Under the pieces are notes generated by a model that saw only the letters and a program-made list of their open reading frames with translations, did not search any database and was not told the origin of the DNA. This document shows positions 34,883 through 44,199 of a stretch of DNA of 64,000 bases, in pieces (within the stretch, counting starts at the first letter, position 1; every line of letters begins with the position of its first letter). A program made the translations under genes and the position numbers. The DNA is from Scalesia atractyloides (lineage: Eukaryota > Streptophyta > Magnoliopsida > Asterales > Asteraceae), in the NCBI GenBank assembly GCA_947069175.1, contig CAMTDV010000012.1, positions 41,510,341 through 41,574,340 on the forward strand, given 5' to 3'.

Positions 34883-35085
34883 CATTGTGGTGGCAGATAT
34901 AAGCGGTAACTAGTACGGGAACAGTTGTGAAAAGCTTTAAGAAGGATGTCTGATCAACAAGATTGGGATGCATACGCGGTGTTGTAATGGTTCCGTTGAT
35001 TATTTTAACTATGGTTACTCCCGCTGTGATTACCACAAATACAACTGCTAAACCCACCGACAAGGCTGATGTGAATTTAATGAAT
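34883..35085 (-). CDS. Transporter exon 3, one base missing at its start
   Basis: The acceptor is CACTGCCAG at 35086. Joined to exon 2 the frame reads V-D-S and then must skip one base to enter KFTSALSVGLAVVFVVITAG, which continues as VTIVKIINGTITTPRMHPNL and ends CHHN before donor GGTAATTT. Exon length 203 breaks the phase; 204 would restore it. The missing base lies between about 35076 and 35083. Confidence 0.8.
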
Positions 35086-35373
35086 CTGGCAGTGTTTGTC
35101 AAACAAGAGAAAAGTCAGATAATGACATATTTTAAACATGAAGACTTTTGGGTGCTGATAAAGTATCACTAACATGCTTTTAAGAAACGCGAGAAGGGAT
35201 TCTTTTTTCATATTATACTAATACAACACTACCTATAAATATTCAAGAAAGCAAGCGGAAGTCTGCACACGATCTAACACACCAAATTATCTAATGGCTA
35301 TCTTTTATTGTAGTAAAACATAAAAATTAAAGCATGTGTTTATCATGTGAGTAAAAGAGTAGGAAAAACTCAC

Positions 35374-35526
35374 CTACACGTTTGAAGGATATTAGAGGAG
35401 AGAAAACAAGAAGGGAGGTTAAAAGCAGCAAGACGGAACGTGAGGTCCACCATTGATGACCGAACCATTCTTGCATCAACCCCAAATGGTGTTCCCCCTC
35501 TGACCATGTTCCTAATAGCACATCAC
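35374..35526 (-). CDS. Transporter exon 2
   Basis: Acceptor TGATGCAG at 35527-35534 and donor GGTGAGTT at 35373 frame 153 bp that read DVLLGTWSEGEHHLGLMQEW, then FGHQWWTSRSVLLLLTSLLV and FSPLISFKRV. This is the loop plus the fourth membrane segment. Phase 1 is kept. Confidence 0.85.
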
Positions 35527-36099
35527 CTGCATCAAAACTCGCAACCCTTAATACTCACGATCGCTTAGCTTTCCATACAGAATTCATTATATAATACTAT
35601 AATAGTCACTACCTAAAATGAAGCATTCAACAGTTTAAACAGTTCCGTGATTCCCCCGTAAAGGATCATTTATTGTGACTAAATCTATTTACATCTCTAA
35701 GTTCTACATATAAAATGGCATACACTTAAACATCACACCATGTATAGGTTATAACTATGGTAAATTACCTCCTCATCCTGCATAAGTCAACGGTTTTCTT
35801 TTGCAGAACTGCTCAAATGTACATTATTTGTTTGGGATCTACATGGTACAAAAACTAGGTCACCTTACTATTTCAAAAATCTCAAAAGTCAATAACCTAA
35901 TTAATTATAATGACATTAGTGATTGATCATTTAACACTACAAAAGGTTTCCTGATAAAATAGATCTTGAAAAAAACTACTCCAAAAACACAAATGGATGC
36001 AACAAACAATGTGATAAAAATCTAAACAAAATCACTAAAAAATTATAATAAAAATAATAACAAATCAACTCACGACTGAATTTGCTGATTGATCATTCT

Positions 36100-36365
36100 G
36101 CCAACTTGATCTGTACCCGTTCCGATTTTGGCTATTTGGTACATGCATCGGTATCAGGTTTATTGATTTCTGTATAGGTACCCTACCTTTCTGGTAAAAA
36201 ATGTTACCGGTACGAATAAGTATAGAATTTCAATAGTTTTTTTTTTTTTTTTTTTTTTTTTTTGCGGTACCGAACTACCAATACCCATACCGTGGTGTAC
36301 CAGCTACGGTATTCGGTACCCATTTTTGATCAGATTCGGTACGGGCCAGTTCTAGCGATCCCATC
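36100..36365. repeat. Likely transposon-derived insert in transporter intron 1
   Basis: A run of about 24 T (36239-36262) sits inside GGTACCG-rich sequence with CGGTATTCGGTACC and CGGTACCGAAC. This composition differs sharply from the rest of the intron. The family was not identified. Confidence 0.45.
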
Positions 36366-36438
36366 CCTTATTTCATAGATCAATTCAGCAAACAAACTCA
36401 CAATTAATAAAATGCAGGATCTAATCATCTGTAAGTAC

Positions 36439-36853
36439 CAATAATAATCATGTAAACAACGAGCAATCCAACGTTATTAACAACAATTCCGATCTGCAAC
36501 AGCGATCGTCCGGCACCACCGAACGCATCTCCAACAAGTCCGGCGTACGAACTGGACTTAGAAGCCCTACTAAACCTAATTATCATATCAACGGAAGTTT
36601 CAGTCAAGATTCCGACCAGTAGAATAACAATTAGGCCTGGAATCATGCCTAACTGCTTCAGAGTGGCCGGAAGGGCCATGATTCCGGCACCCACGATGGC
36701 GGTTGAGAGGTTGAAGACGGCGCCGGAGAAAGAGGAGGTGGTGAATGTGGATTCCGGTGGGAAGGTGGAGTTGGTGGTGGTGGTGTGACGGTGGTGGGGG
36801 AGGAGTGGAGTTGAGTTGAGGATCCGCCGGCGGTTGTGATCGCCGGTCGGCAT
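36439..36853 (-). CDS. Transporter exon 1 (start codon to first splice donor)
   Basis: ATG at 36853 opens a hydrophilic, His/Thr-rich N-terminus of about 43 residues. The first three membrane segments follow: SGAVFNLSTAIVGAGIMALP, GLIVILLVGILTETSVDMII and IGIVVNNVGLLVVYMIIIG. The exon ends in phase 1 at 36439 with donor GGTACTT. Joining its last G to exon 2 (GTGATGTG) makes G-D-V-L, as expected for the family. Confidence 0.85.
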
Positions 36854-37304
36854 TTGGTGGAGAGAGGATGGGAATGATGAGGTGGAAGTGATGCGAGTGA
36901 TCGGAAAGTGACGTAAGCAGATGGGTGTGAATGTTTAGTGGTGTTTGATTTGTTGTTATTTATAGGGTGAGACCACTTGCAAGTTCTCTAATCAACGTTT
37001 AATTTTGATGGACTTTAGTTCCGTTTAATCAGATACAAATAACTAATTTTGATAAACTTTAATTCCGTTTAATTAAATTGTAACGTATAAAAAGTGCGAA
37101 GTGCATGATATGTTAAAAACGAGCAGTGACAATTTTGTAATTTCCTCAAACTGAAATTCCTTCATCCAATCATACGTTCATTCTTCGCAAGCGATGACCC
37201 TGATTCCTCTATGTTTTAATCAGTTTTCATAGTTTGATTTTATGGTTAGGGTTTAGTAGGCTATTCAATTTTATCCCAAATCGACCATCGTTGTTTCATC
37301 ATCA
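36854..37304. promoter_or_regulatory. Shared upstream region between the transporter (-) and FRS-like gene (+)
   Basis: Two start codons face away from each other 451 bp apart. The first 100 bp next to the transporter start include TATTTATAGGG on the plus strand (minus CCCTATAAATA, near 36957-36967), a plausible TATA box for the minus-strand gene. No conserved regulatory site was recognised. Confidence 0.5.
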
Positions 37305-37429
37305 ATGGCGGAACAAATGAACTCTAATTTGCAAGGTTTGTAGCGTTTGATCGTTTCGTTTCGTTTCGCTTTGATTTGTTTGTTTGTTTTATAGTACGAA
37401 TTGGTATAGTTAGATTATTTTTTTACATT

Positions 37430-37905
37430 AGTAGAGTGATTTTTTGTAGAATAATTTTGGATGGTAGGGTAATTTTTAACATCATGCATATATTGATTGT
37501 TTAGTATAAGTAGAGTAATTTTTATGAGTTCATATACGTTCATACACGACGTAGAGTAATCTTACATTAGTAGAGTAATTTTATAGAATAATTTATAAAG
37601 CGTTATTTTTATATCAGTATAGTAATTATAGCTAGAGTTATTTCTAAGATCATGCACATAAGTAGAGTAATAATGGCCGTAATTTTTATAAATACATATG
37701 TCAGTAGAGTAATTATGACTGGTTTTATTCTAATACCATGCATATATTGACTATTTAGTATAAGTAGAGTAATTTTATGACGAGACGTTTGTTCAAATAA
37801 GTAGAGTAATTTTACATCAGTAGCTTACTTATTATTGAATAATTTATGTACCATTATTTTTATATATGTAGAGAGTAATTATTAGAGTAATAATGTTTTC
37901 TTTTC
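37430..37905 (+). repeat. Dispersed AGTAGAGTAATTTT motif array in the first FRS intron
   Basis: AGTAGAGTAATT or close variants occur about ten times (for example near 37505, 37568, 37703, 37762 and 37798), spaced roughly 35-60 bp apart by AT-rich sequence that often includes ATCATGCATATA. Confidence 0.75.
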
Positions 37906-39079
37906 TATTGTATTTAGATGTTGAGTAAAAGATATAACTGTTGGCTTTTAGCATTTGTCTCTTTGTGTTGAAAAGACTTTCAAACTTAGTGTATCTTCTT
38001 CACTAACACTAGTTGTTGGCCTGATTTTCTCATCTTTGGATGCTACATATGATTTTAATCAAACTATGCCAAAAGGGATAGGTTTGGTGTAAGAAAAGGT
38101 TCTCAAGTTGAAAAGAATGGTATCATCACATATAAGTATTTTACATGTTCAAAGGAGAGTCATAAGCCATTTAGGAAGATTGATACTCTACAAGTTGTTA
38201 ATGATAAAAAAACCAAAAAAAGTAGGAATAAGCTTTCATCCGTACAAGTTGCCAAGCACATATTTCATTATCTTTGGATGATGGTAAATCATATAGTATA
38301 TACAAGTCTGTAGAAGAACATAATCATACTTTGATGTCTCAAGAATATATGCAATTTGTTCCTTCATTAAGGAATTTATCAGTTGTGAAATAAAAAAAAA
38401 GGATATGTCCTTTGTCAACGTTAAATTTAGGTCCAGTTAAATCATTTCACGTTATGAGGACAAAATATGGTGGTCTTGAAGAGCTTGGTGCAACTGTTGT
38501 GGACTGTAAGAATTTTAAAAGAGATTTAAAATGTTTTTTTGGAGAATATGATGCTCAAAGATTAACTAATAAGAAAGAATATCTTTGGATTTTTCATTTG
38601 ATTATACTCCAGATCCCAATGGTTGTCTAACCGGGTTATTTTGGGTTATAGAAATTTCTAAAATGAATTATTTGATTTCCGATGATGTAATATCATTTGA
38701 TGCAATCTTCAAAACGATAGTAAGGTTTTTTTTGTATATTTTTATGAGTTTTAACATCATCATTAATTTTCTTACCTATATTTATTATTTATTTTGTCTA
38801 TATATAATATGGTTTTTGTTCCATTCACCGATATTACTGATAATTATTTTCACAATGTCGATCTCTAAGGTAGTCTTCTTGAAAAAAATAACTATTGAAT
38901 CTTTTTTATGGTTATTAACATGTTTTTTTACTGCATTTGGTCGTCAGCTAAAGGTTGTAGTTACTGATCAAAATCCAGCTATGAAGGCAACAATTGAAAC
39001 TGTTTTTATAAAGAGTAGACATAGATTATGTATATGGCGTATAAGGAAGAAAGTAGATGATAAGGTTAGTTTGATAACT

Positions 39080-39285
39080 TAACTAGAGCAATTATTAAGT
39101 ACTATAGAGTAATTAAGTAAGTGTAGAGTAATTATGTTAGTATATATTGATTCAACATAAAACATATAGTTATTAAGTAGTGTAGAGTAATTAGAGTAAC
39201 TATTAAGTATTGTAGAGTAATTAAGTAAGTATTGCAAACTAGTTAAGTATAGGGTAATTATGTTGTCAACTAGAGTAATTATTTC
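39080..39285 (+). repeat. Second GTAGAGTAATT motif array, in a later FRS intron
   Basis: GTAGAGTAATTAAGTAAGT and similar words occur about six times between the exon ending at 39064 and the acceptor at 39344. It is the same motif as in the first intron. Confidence 0.75.
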
Positions 39286-39413
39286 TACAATTAGATTTTG
39301 TGAACAATCACATATATTGAGAAACTATTTCTTTTATTTTACAGGTTGGGCATGTATTGTGCAACCATGAGACTTTTAAACGTTGTGTTTATTGTTTGGA
39401 TAGATGCAATTGA

Positions 39414-40817
39414 ACTCTCACACACTAATTGATGGCGGAAACATTGGAGTGAGAACACAAGTATGAGCACAACATGTAATAACAAGAATATAACAAGTAT
39501 CATGTTTTTAAGGATATAGTGTATATGTAAACAAGTTTAATCATGAGTATGTGATTTATAATATATTATACAAGTTGCACCCAAAGTGTATAAAAAGGAA
39601 AATGGGATCGAGTATATTCATGGTTTATGTAGTAAATCCCACATACTTGAGTTGATGCGTTTGAGAGTTGAGAGAGACTACCGAGTTATCCTACAATGAT
39701 GAAGGAGGCATATGAGTTCGACGGAGTTTGGAATCGGAATGCAAATGCAAGATGATTACTTAGTAGCAAAATACATAAAACTTATCTTGACGAAATCCCG
39801 AATTTGAACACCATAGTGTAGTGTTCTTCATAGGCACAAGTTTGCTTATTAGAAGTCCAAATTACAAGGAGTTCACATCAAGATATTTTAACCACACTCC
39901 ACTTGACATCAAACCATGGATTGGTTAGTGTTTTAGGTTCGGTTAATACTTAGATATGTGTGTATATATATAGGGCATGATTTAGAGAAAACACATATAA
40001 GTGTGAAAACGGTGAGAACGCCCCTCATTTGTTGGATCAAAACAATCTATGGATTAGATTGGCACGGTGGCGTTTTCATAAATATCATCAACTTTATTAG
40101 GTGGACGCGCTTCATTAAGGGTAAAAGAGTCTTTTGACTTCTCTAAACTCATACGTAAAACACCATTAAAATTCCCGCCTTAAACTACGAGCCATGCACA
40201 TCGGTCCCTTCCAGATGAAATGCCATCTTTATCTAAAATGCCATTCATACAAAACGCCAAACTTAATTGTTTTGGTCAAAAATCGGATTAAGGATAATGT
40301 AAGAAAATCTGATTTGTGAGGTAGTGTGCTTGAATATTGAACAATTGAATGATAAAAAATGAAATGTAAATGGCTATGAACACAATGATTTATACGAGGA
40401 AAAAGCCCTTGATCCTTGTGAGATCTCCGCACAAAAACCTCGGGTGATGGTAACTATCGATCACCAACTCTATTCAACAAGTAATCAATAATGTAGTACA
40501 ACTTCGGATGATATTGAGCTTGTTACAATCAAATTCTAGTGTGTAAGTTTGAGAGCAGTTTCAAGAGTGGTCGAGTGTACGAAATTGCGTGTTCTAAATA
40601 AGCTCAATACCCCTTGATATAATTAGAAATCTAGCTAACTAACTATCGAAAAATGTGCAAGTCTCCCATGTTCTCCATAACGGCTACTCTCCATCAATCA
40701 CGTGCTCTATATGAAGCATATTCGACGAGATTCCAACAAATACTAGGTCCACATCGCCCATTACCTTCATATAAACATTAGAAACATAGAGAACAATTGT
40801 TACATAACATTAGTAGA
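39414..40817. other. Unclassified repeat-like DNA that truncates the FRS pseudogene
   Basis: FRS homology stops abruptly at about 39413. The following DNA has no recognised protein. Its left part begins TCTCACACACTAATTGATGG; a middle part, AACGGTGAGAACGCCCC, differs in composition. Ends and family could not be set. Confidence 0.4.
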
Positions 40818-41219
40818 AATAAGGATCCTTGATCCTCAGACTCCCTGCACCATCCGTTAAGGATCAGTGATCCAGGCTAAACCTTAGGATGCATGATCCA
40901 TAGTATTAAAAATTAATGCCCTAACAATTGCTCCCAAATATGGCGGACATGATGCTCAACCAATCTGCCATATTTATGTTAGAATAGCACTAATACAAAG
41001 AAACTAGCCATTACAGTCATAACATCAGAGATGTGATCGCCTGCAACAACCATCATGATATATAGGGTATAGATATAGTTTTGAAAAACCATTTAAGATC
41101 AAGAATCCCTCATTTATTTCTTCATTATAGAGACTAATCAAGTATTCTTCTCTTCTCTCGCAATCCTTTACTTTCTGTCTTCTCTTCCCCCTTACACGAT
41201 CCTCCCTAAACAAGTACCA

Positions 41220-41502
41220 GGATAGTGATGTACACCACAAAGTCGTAATCTTTTGGCGAACCCTTCCTCCGAGTTGTGCAGATTCATTGATCCTGAGGTC
41301 GACCGTGTATACACCTATTTCCCTTCGGAATGATCTTTCATCCTTTTGACTCTTCCACCAAGAGTGATTTTGTTTACCCGTCTGGGTGTGTTTCCTTGCT
41401 ATGCCCTTTCAGATTGGCGAACCCATTCCCTGACTTGACCCAACAATTCTTTACCCTTACTGGCCTGTGCTACAGCCAGGCAATGCCCATGTTATGGAGG
41501 GT
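41220..41502 (+). pseudogene. Antisense extra ORF of the Tat element, 5' part
   Basis: Readable pieces are VIFWRTLPPSCADS and, in the open frame at 41330-41502, FVYPSGCVSLLCPFRLANPF, LTQQFFTLTGLCYSQAMPML and WRV. This resembles the plant-specific ORF often annotated as 'putative gypsy type transposon' protein. The frame is cut exactly at a solo LTR. After the target duplication it resumes as MYTIEQIVSNEGLDFNLSEL at 43206. Confidence 0.6.
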
Positions 41503-43197
41503 TGATGTGCGCAAAATGTAACATATAAATTACATCAAACATGCATAAAATCAACCCTTTTCGGTACTAATGTTGGAAAAAGCATGTTTCTTTGTTTACT
41601 TTAATATTTCAGGATAAAAGAGCTTAGACGAATAAAAGGAACAAATTAACAGTAGAAACCAACACAAATACAAAGAAGAAGGATTGACACAACTTGTCGA
41701 ACCCCCATCTACATCCAAAACAACAAAAGTAACAAAGAACAGAAGCTTAGGCACGGGGCCATGTCTACCAAGCATGGGGCTGTGCCCAGTCAAGATTCTC
41801 TACAAATAAAGACAACAGTAACAGACAAACCAACAAGGGGCCATGCTAACCAAACACGGGTCGTGGTCAACTATAAGATTCGCAGAGTCTGCGATAGTAC
41901 AGCAAGTACACTGACCACAGGGCCATGCTATGACACCACGGGGCATGTTAGTACAAGAACTGATATCTGCAGTTAATGAAGGGAGAGAAAAAGATGACCA
42001 CGGGGCCGTATCTGCCCTTTGTTCCAGCTATAAATAGAGGTGCTTGGTTCATGAGAAAGACATCCCTTGGTAAATCACTTCTCTCATATTTATCATCAGT
42101 CCACTACCACTACAACATCAACACCCACCACCATCATCACATTTCATCTTTTATAGTGTGTAGTAGTCTCGGGATCTAAGATTGATTGTAAGAGTTCTTG
42201 TCAAACAAAGGTCATGCTTGGCTAAATCTCTTACGTCACTTGGTGAAGACAAATATTTTATTTATTACTTCTTATTTACAATCTTTGGCAACCTTTTTAT
42301 TGGGTATGTATTAATGACTTTAATAACTAGTTTTTTTATATTGAAAGTGAACTTTGGTTGAACATTTCTTCATGTTTCATTGGTTCACTCATTCGTGTCT
42401 TTACGGTCTATATAAAGCGTCTTAACTACCTAGAAGGGGGTTAGAAGGGTATTTGGCTAAAGTTCCTGCCTCGTTGAGTGTATAGATCCTGCGAGGACTT
42501 GGTTCAATCTTATTAGGACTTCCCCTGACGCAGATAGCATCAAATAGGGGGAAGTAAGAACGGCTTGAACCCCTTATAATTAAACTACTATTAAAACTTT
42601 ATCTAGCCTTGCGGGACTGTATCCCTACTAACTTAGACCAATATGGCCGAGGGTAACGTTGCATTCACAAGAGGGGCCTACCACTTTTCGCATTAATAAC
42701 TTATTTAATTATCTTTCAATATTCCGGTCTTGCGGGACTATATCCCTGTCGACTCAGACCAATATGGCCAAGGGTAACGTCGCCTTCACAAGAGGGGCCT
42801 ACCACTATAACTAAGATAATCTCTTAAAAAACCCAAAGTGCGGAAATCATCAAAGGATATATAAAAGAGGAGTTGGAACCAAGTGATTCTTTCTTGTCTT
42901 TTATCTTTATTTATTTCTTTCATTACATTTTACATATAGTTTATCTTTTAAAAATTTCAAAACTTTTATCAAGATTTGGTTAGATTAGATGTTAACGATA
43001 AGCCGGTATTAAAAGCTCTTGTGTCCTTGGACGACCTCGGTATCTTACCATCACTATACTACGTCTACGATGGGTGCACTTGCCCTAACGTGTGTAGAGT
43101 GGTAGTATTGTATCGTGTTTTATAAATTTAAAGCTTGATCCACGAGTAAAAAGTGCTTAAAATATAACAAAAATTATAACCACGCTAACCCACGTCA
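41503..43197. mobile_element. Solo LTR (1695 bp) inside the antisense ORF, TSD AGGGT
   Basis: The left end is TGATGTGCGC and the right end is CCCACGTCA. AGGGT lies directly outside both ends (41498-41502 and 43198-43202). Inside are GGGGCCATG/CACGG repeats, a TATA-like CTATAAATAGAGG (42029-42041) and a direct repeat of about 75 bp (42609-42685 and 42732-42806, each with GGCCTACCACT). No internal coding region is left, so it is a solo LTR. The terminal words and the size suit a Ty3/gypsy (Tat/Athila-like) family; that is inference. Orientation by the TATA box would be plus. Confidence 0.85.
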
Positions 43198-43202
43198 AGG
43201 GT

Positions 43203-44199
43203 AATGTACACTATCGAGCAAATCGTCAGCAATGAGGGATTAGACTTTAATCTTTCTGAACTCTGACATCTGTACTCCCTTGTATCCCATGGATCCCACC
43301 GGTTCTTGTTTAAAGCCAAGCCCATCAGCCGTTTCCAATCCTTAAGACCACCAAAATCAACACCTCATGGAAGAATGGGTTCTTCTTCGTAAGAAGGGAA
43401 TATATTCCTTTAGGGAATGAATTCCCAAAAGAGTGGACCTTAAAGGGTAGGATATAGGTTCCTTAGATGGAGACTATAGAGAGTTGCTATTTCATTTTTG
43501 ACTGATCCTGTTTTCTTTATTTGCATGCAGTGAAGAACTTTGTCTCTCTTGCTGATACACTAGGTACAAAGGAAAGAATTGCAGCATTCTGGGCTTTGGA
43601 TTCAACCATCAGGACGTTTAAGCCAAAGACTAAAGAGTTAGAAGAGACCACCTCCACTTTCTACACCATTTCAAGTAAGTACTTGCATACATGGTCATAA
43701 TGTAATTGTGTATTAAGGTATATTTAAAAGGAATAAGGATACTTATCTGTTTGTTAAATGAACAGGTGCTCCAAGATCCACTAGCAAGTCGGCTTTCAAA
43801 TTTGACCTGGGTGACATTGATAGCATGATCTCTCCCCGCTCTATAAAGAAGGAGTTGTCAAGGGCCCAAGCCAACCGGAGCCAAAAACAATGACCACCAG
43901 AGCTAAAGCAGGATCCAAGAGGAAGAAGCATTCTGAGCCTGATGAGGACAACTTCCAGATTGAACGATAAATTCATGAATTTGTCACTGATGTAAGGATC
44001 CTTGATCCTCATAATTAGTCTTGTTTGTTGCGAATTTGCAGAGGTTTGTCCGCCTCAAGGCTTACCAGGATAAAAGCCTTGCCGATGCTGAAGAAAACTT
44101 GGCCAATCTTCGTCTCATCGCCGTCGCTAAGGATAAGAAGATTTCCCAGCTAGAGAAGGAGAAGACATGCTTGGAAGAACATCTGTTGTTCGCCGAGGT
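43203..44199 (+). pseudogene. Antisense extra ORF of the Tat element, middle part, with three GT-AG introns
   Basis: Exon pieces: SEL and WKNGFFFVRREYIPLGNEFP up to 43446; KNFVSLADTLGTKERIAAFW from 43531 to 43674; APRSTSKSAFKFDLGDIDSM from 43766 to 43991; a coiled-coil part (SLADAEENLANLRLIAVAKD, KKISQLEKEKTCLEEHLLFA) from 44042 to 44199. Introns 43447-43530, 43675-43765 and 43992-44041 have GT/AG ends, and joining the exons keeps phase (for example TLK-V-KNF). One frameshift near 43875 and a stop near 43968 show decay. The ORF is cut by TGTCACACC of an LTR at 44200. The function is unknown. Confidence 0.7.

Larger units (their letters stand above)
25048..36853 (-). pseudogene. AVT6-like amino-acid transporter gene, five exons, two frameshifts
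   Basis: Five exons with canonical GT-AG introns encode an 11-TM-type amino acid/auxin permease close to the plant AVT6 (vacuolar/SNAT-like) family. Landmarks are SGAVFNLSTAIVGAGIMALP in exon 1, SALSVGLAVVFVVITAGVTI in exon 3, SIWDAFQFTGATATVSVGFI in exon 4 and MSWVMIILAVSSSIMAIFSD in exon 5. Spliced CDS length is 1375 bp, about 458 codons once two missing bases are allowed for, a normal size for the family. One base is missing near the start of exon 3 (about 35080) and one in exon 4 (about 34677); each shifts the frame inside a conserved block. Either the gene is recently dead or the assembly has two errors. The last intron is 9135 bp because of transposon insertions. AVT6-type proteins are expected to export amino acids across the vacuolar or other endomembrane. 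Confidence 0.88.
37305..39413 (+). pseudogene. FAR1-related sequence (FRS) transcription-factor pseudogene, 3'-truncated
   Basis: A short first exon (MAEQMNSNLQ, 37305-37335, donor GGTTTGT) is possible. The FAR1 DNA-binding domain starts near 38040 and is read in pieces: FGVRKGSQVEKNGIITYKYF, DDGKSYSIYKSVEEHNHTLM and PSLRNLSVVK. A stop follows at about 38391, then LNLGPVKSFHVMRTKYGGLE, GATVVDCKNFKRDLKCFFGE and PDPNGCLTGLFWVIEISKMN. The MULE-transposase-like domain continues as MVFVPFTDI and VVVTDQNPAMKATIETVF at 38950-39010, ending CNHETFKRC in an exon from 39345. At least four frame changes, one stop and loss of the C-terminal half make it a pseudogene. FRS proteins are transposase-derived light-signalling regulators. 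Confidence 0.85.

Noticed and set aside
37430..37905. CRISPR-like array because of regularly spaced short repeats
   Set aside because: Repeats are 12-14 bp, imperfect and lie in an intron of a plant gene; spacers are AT-rich and related to each other; no cas genes.
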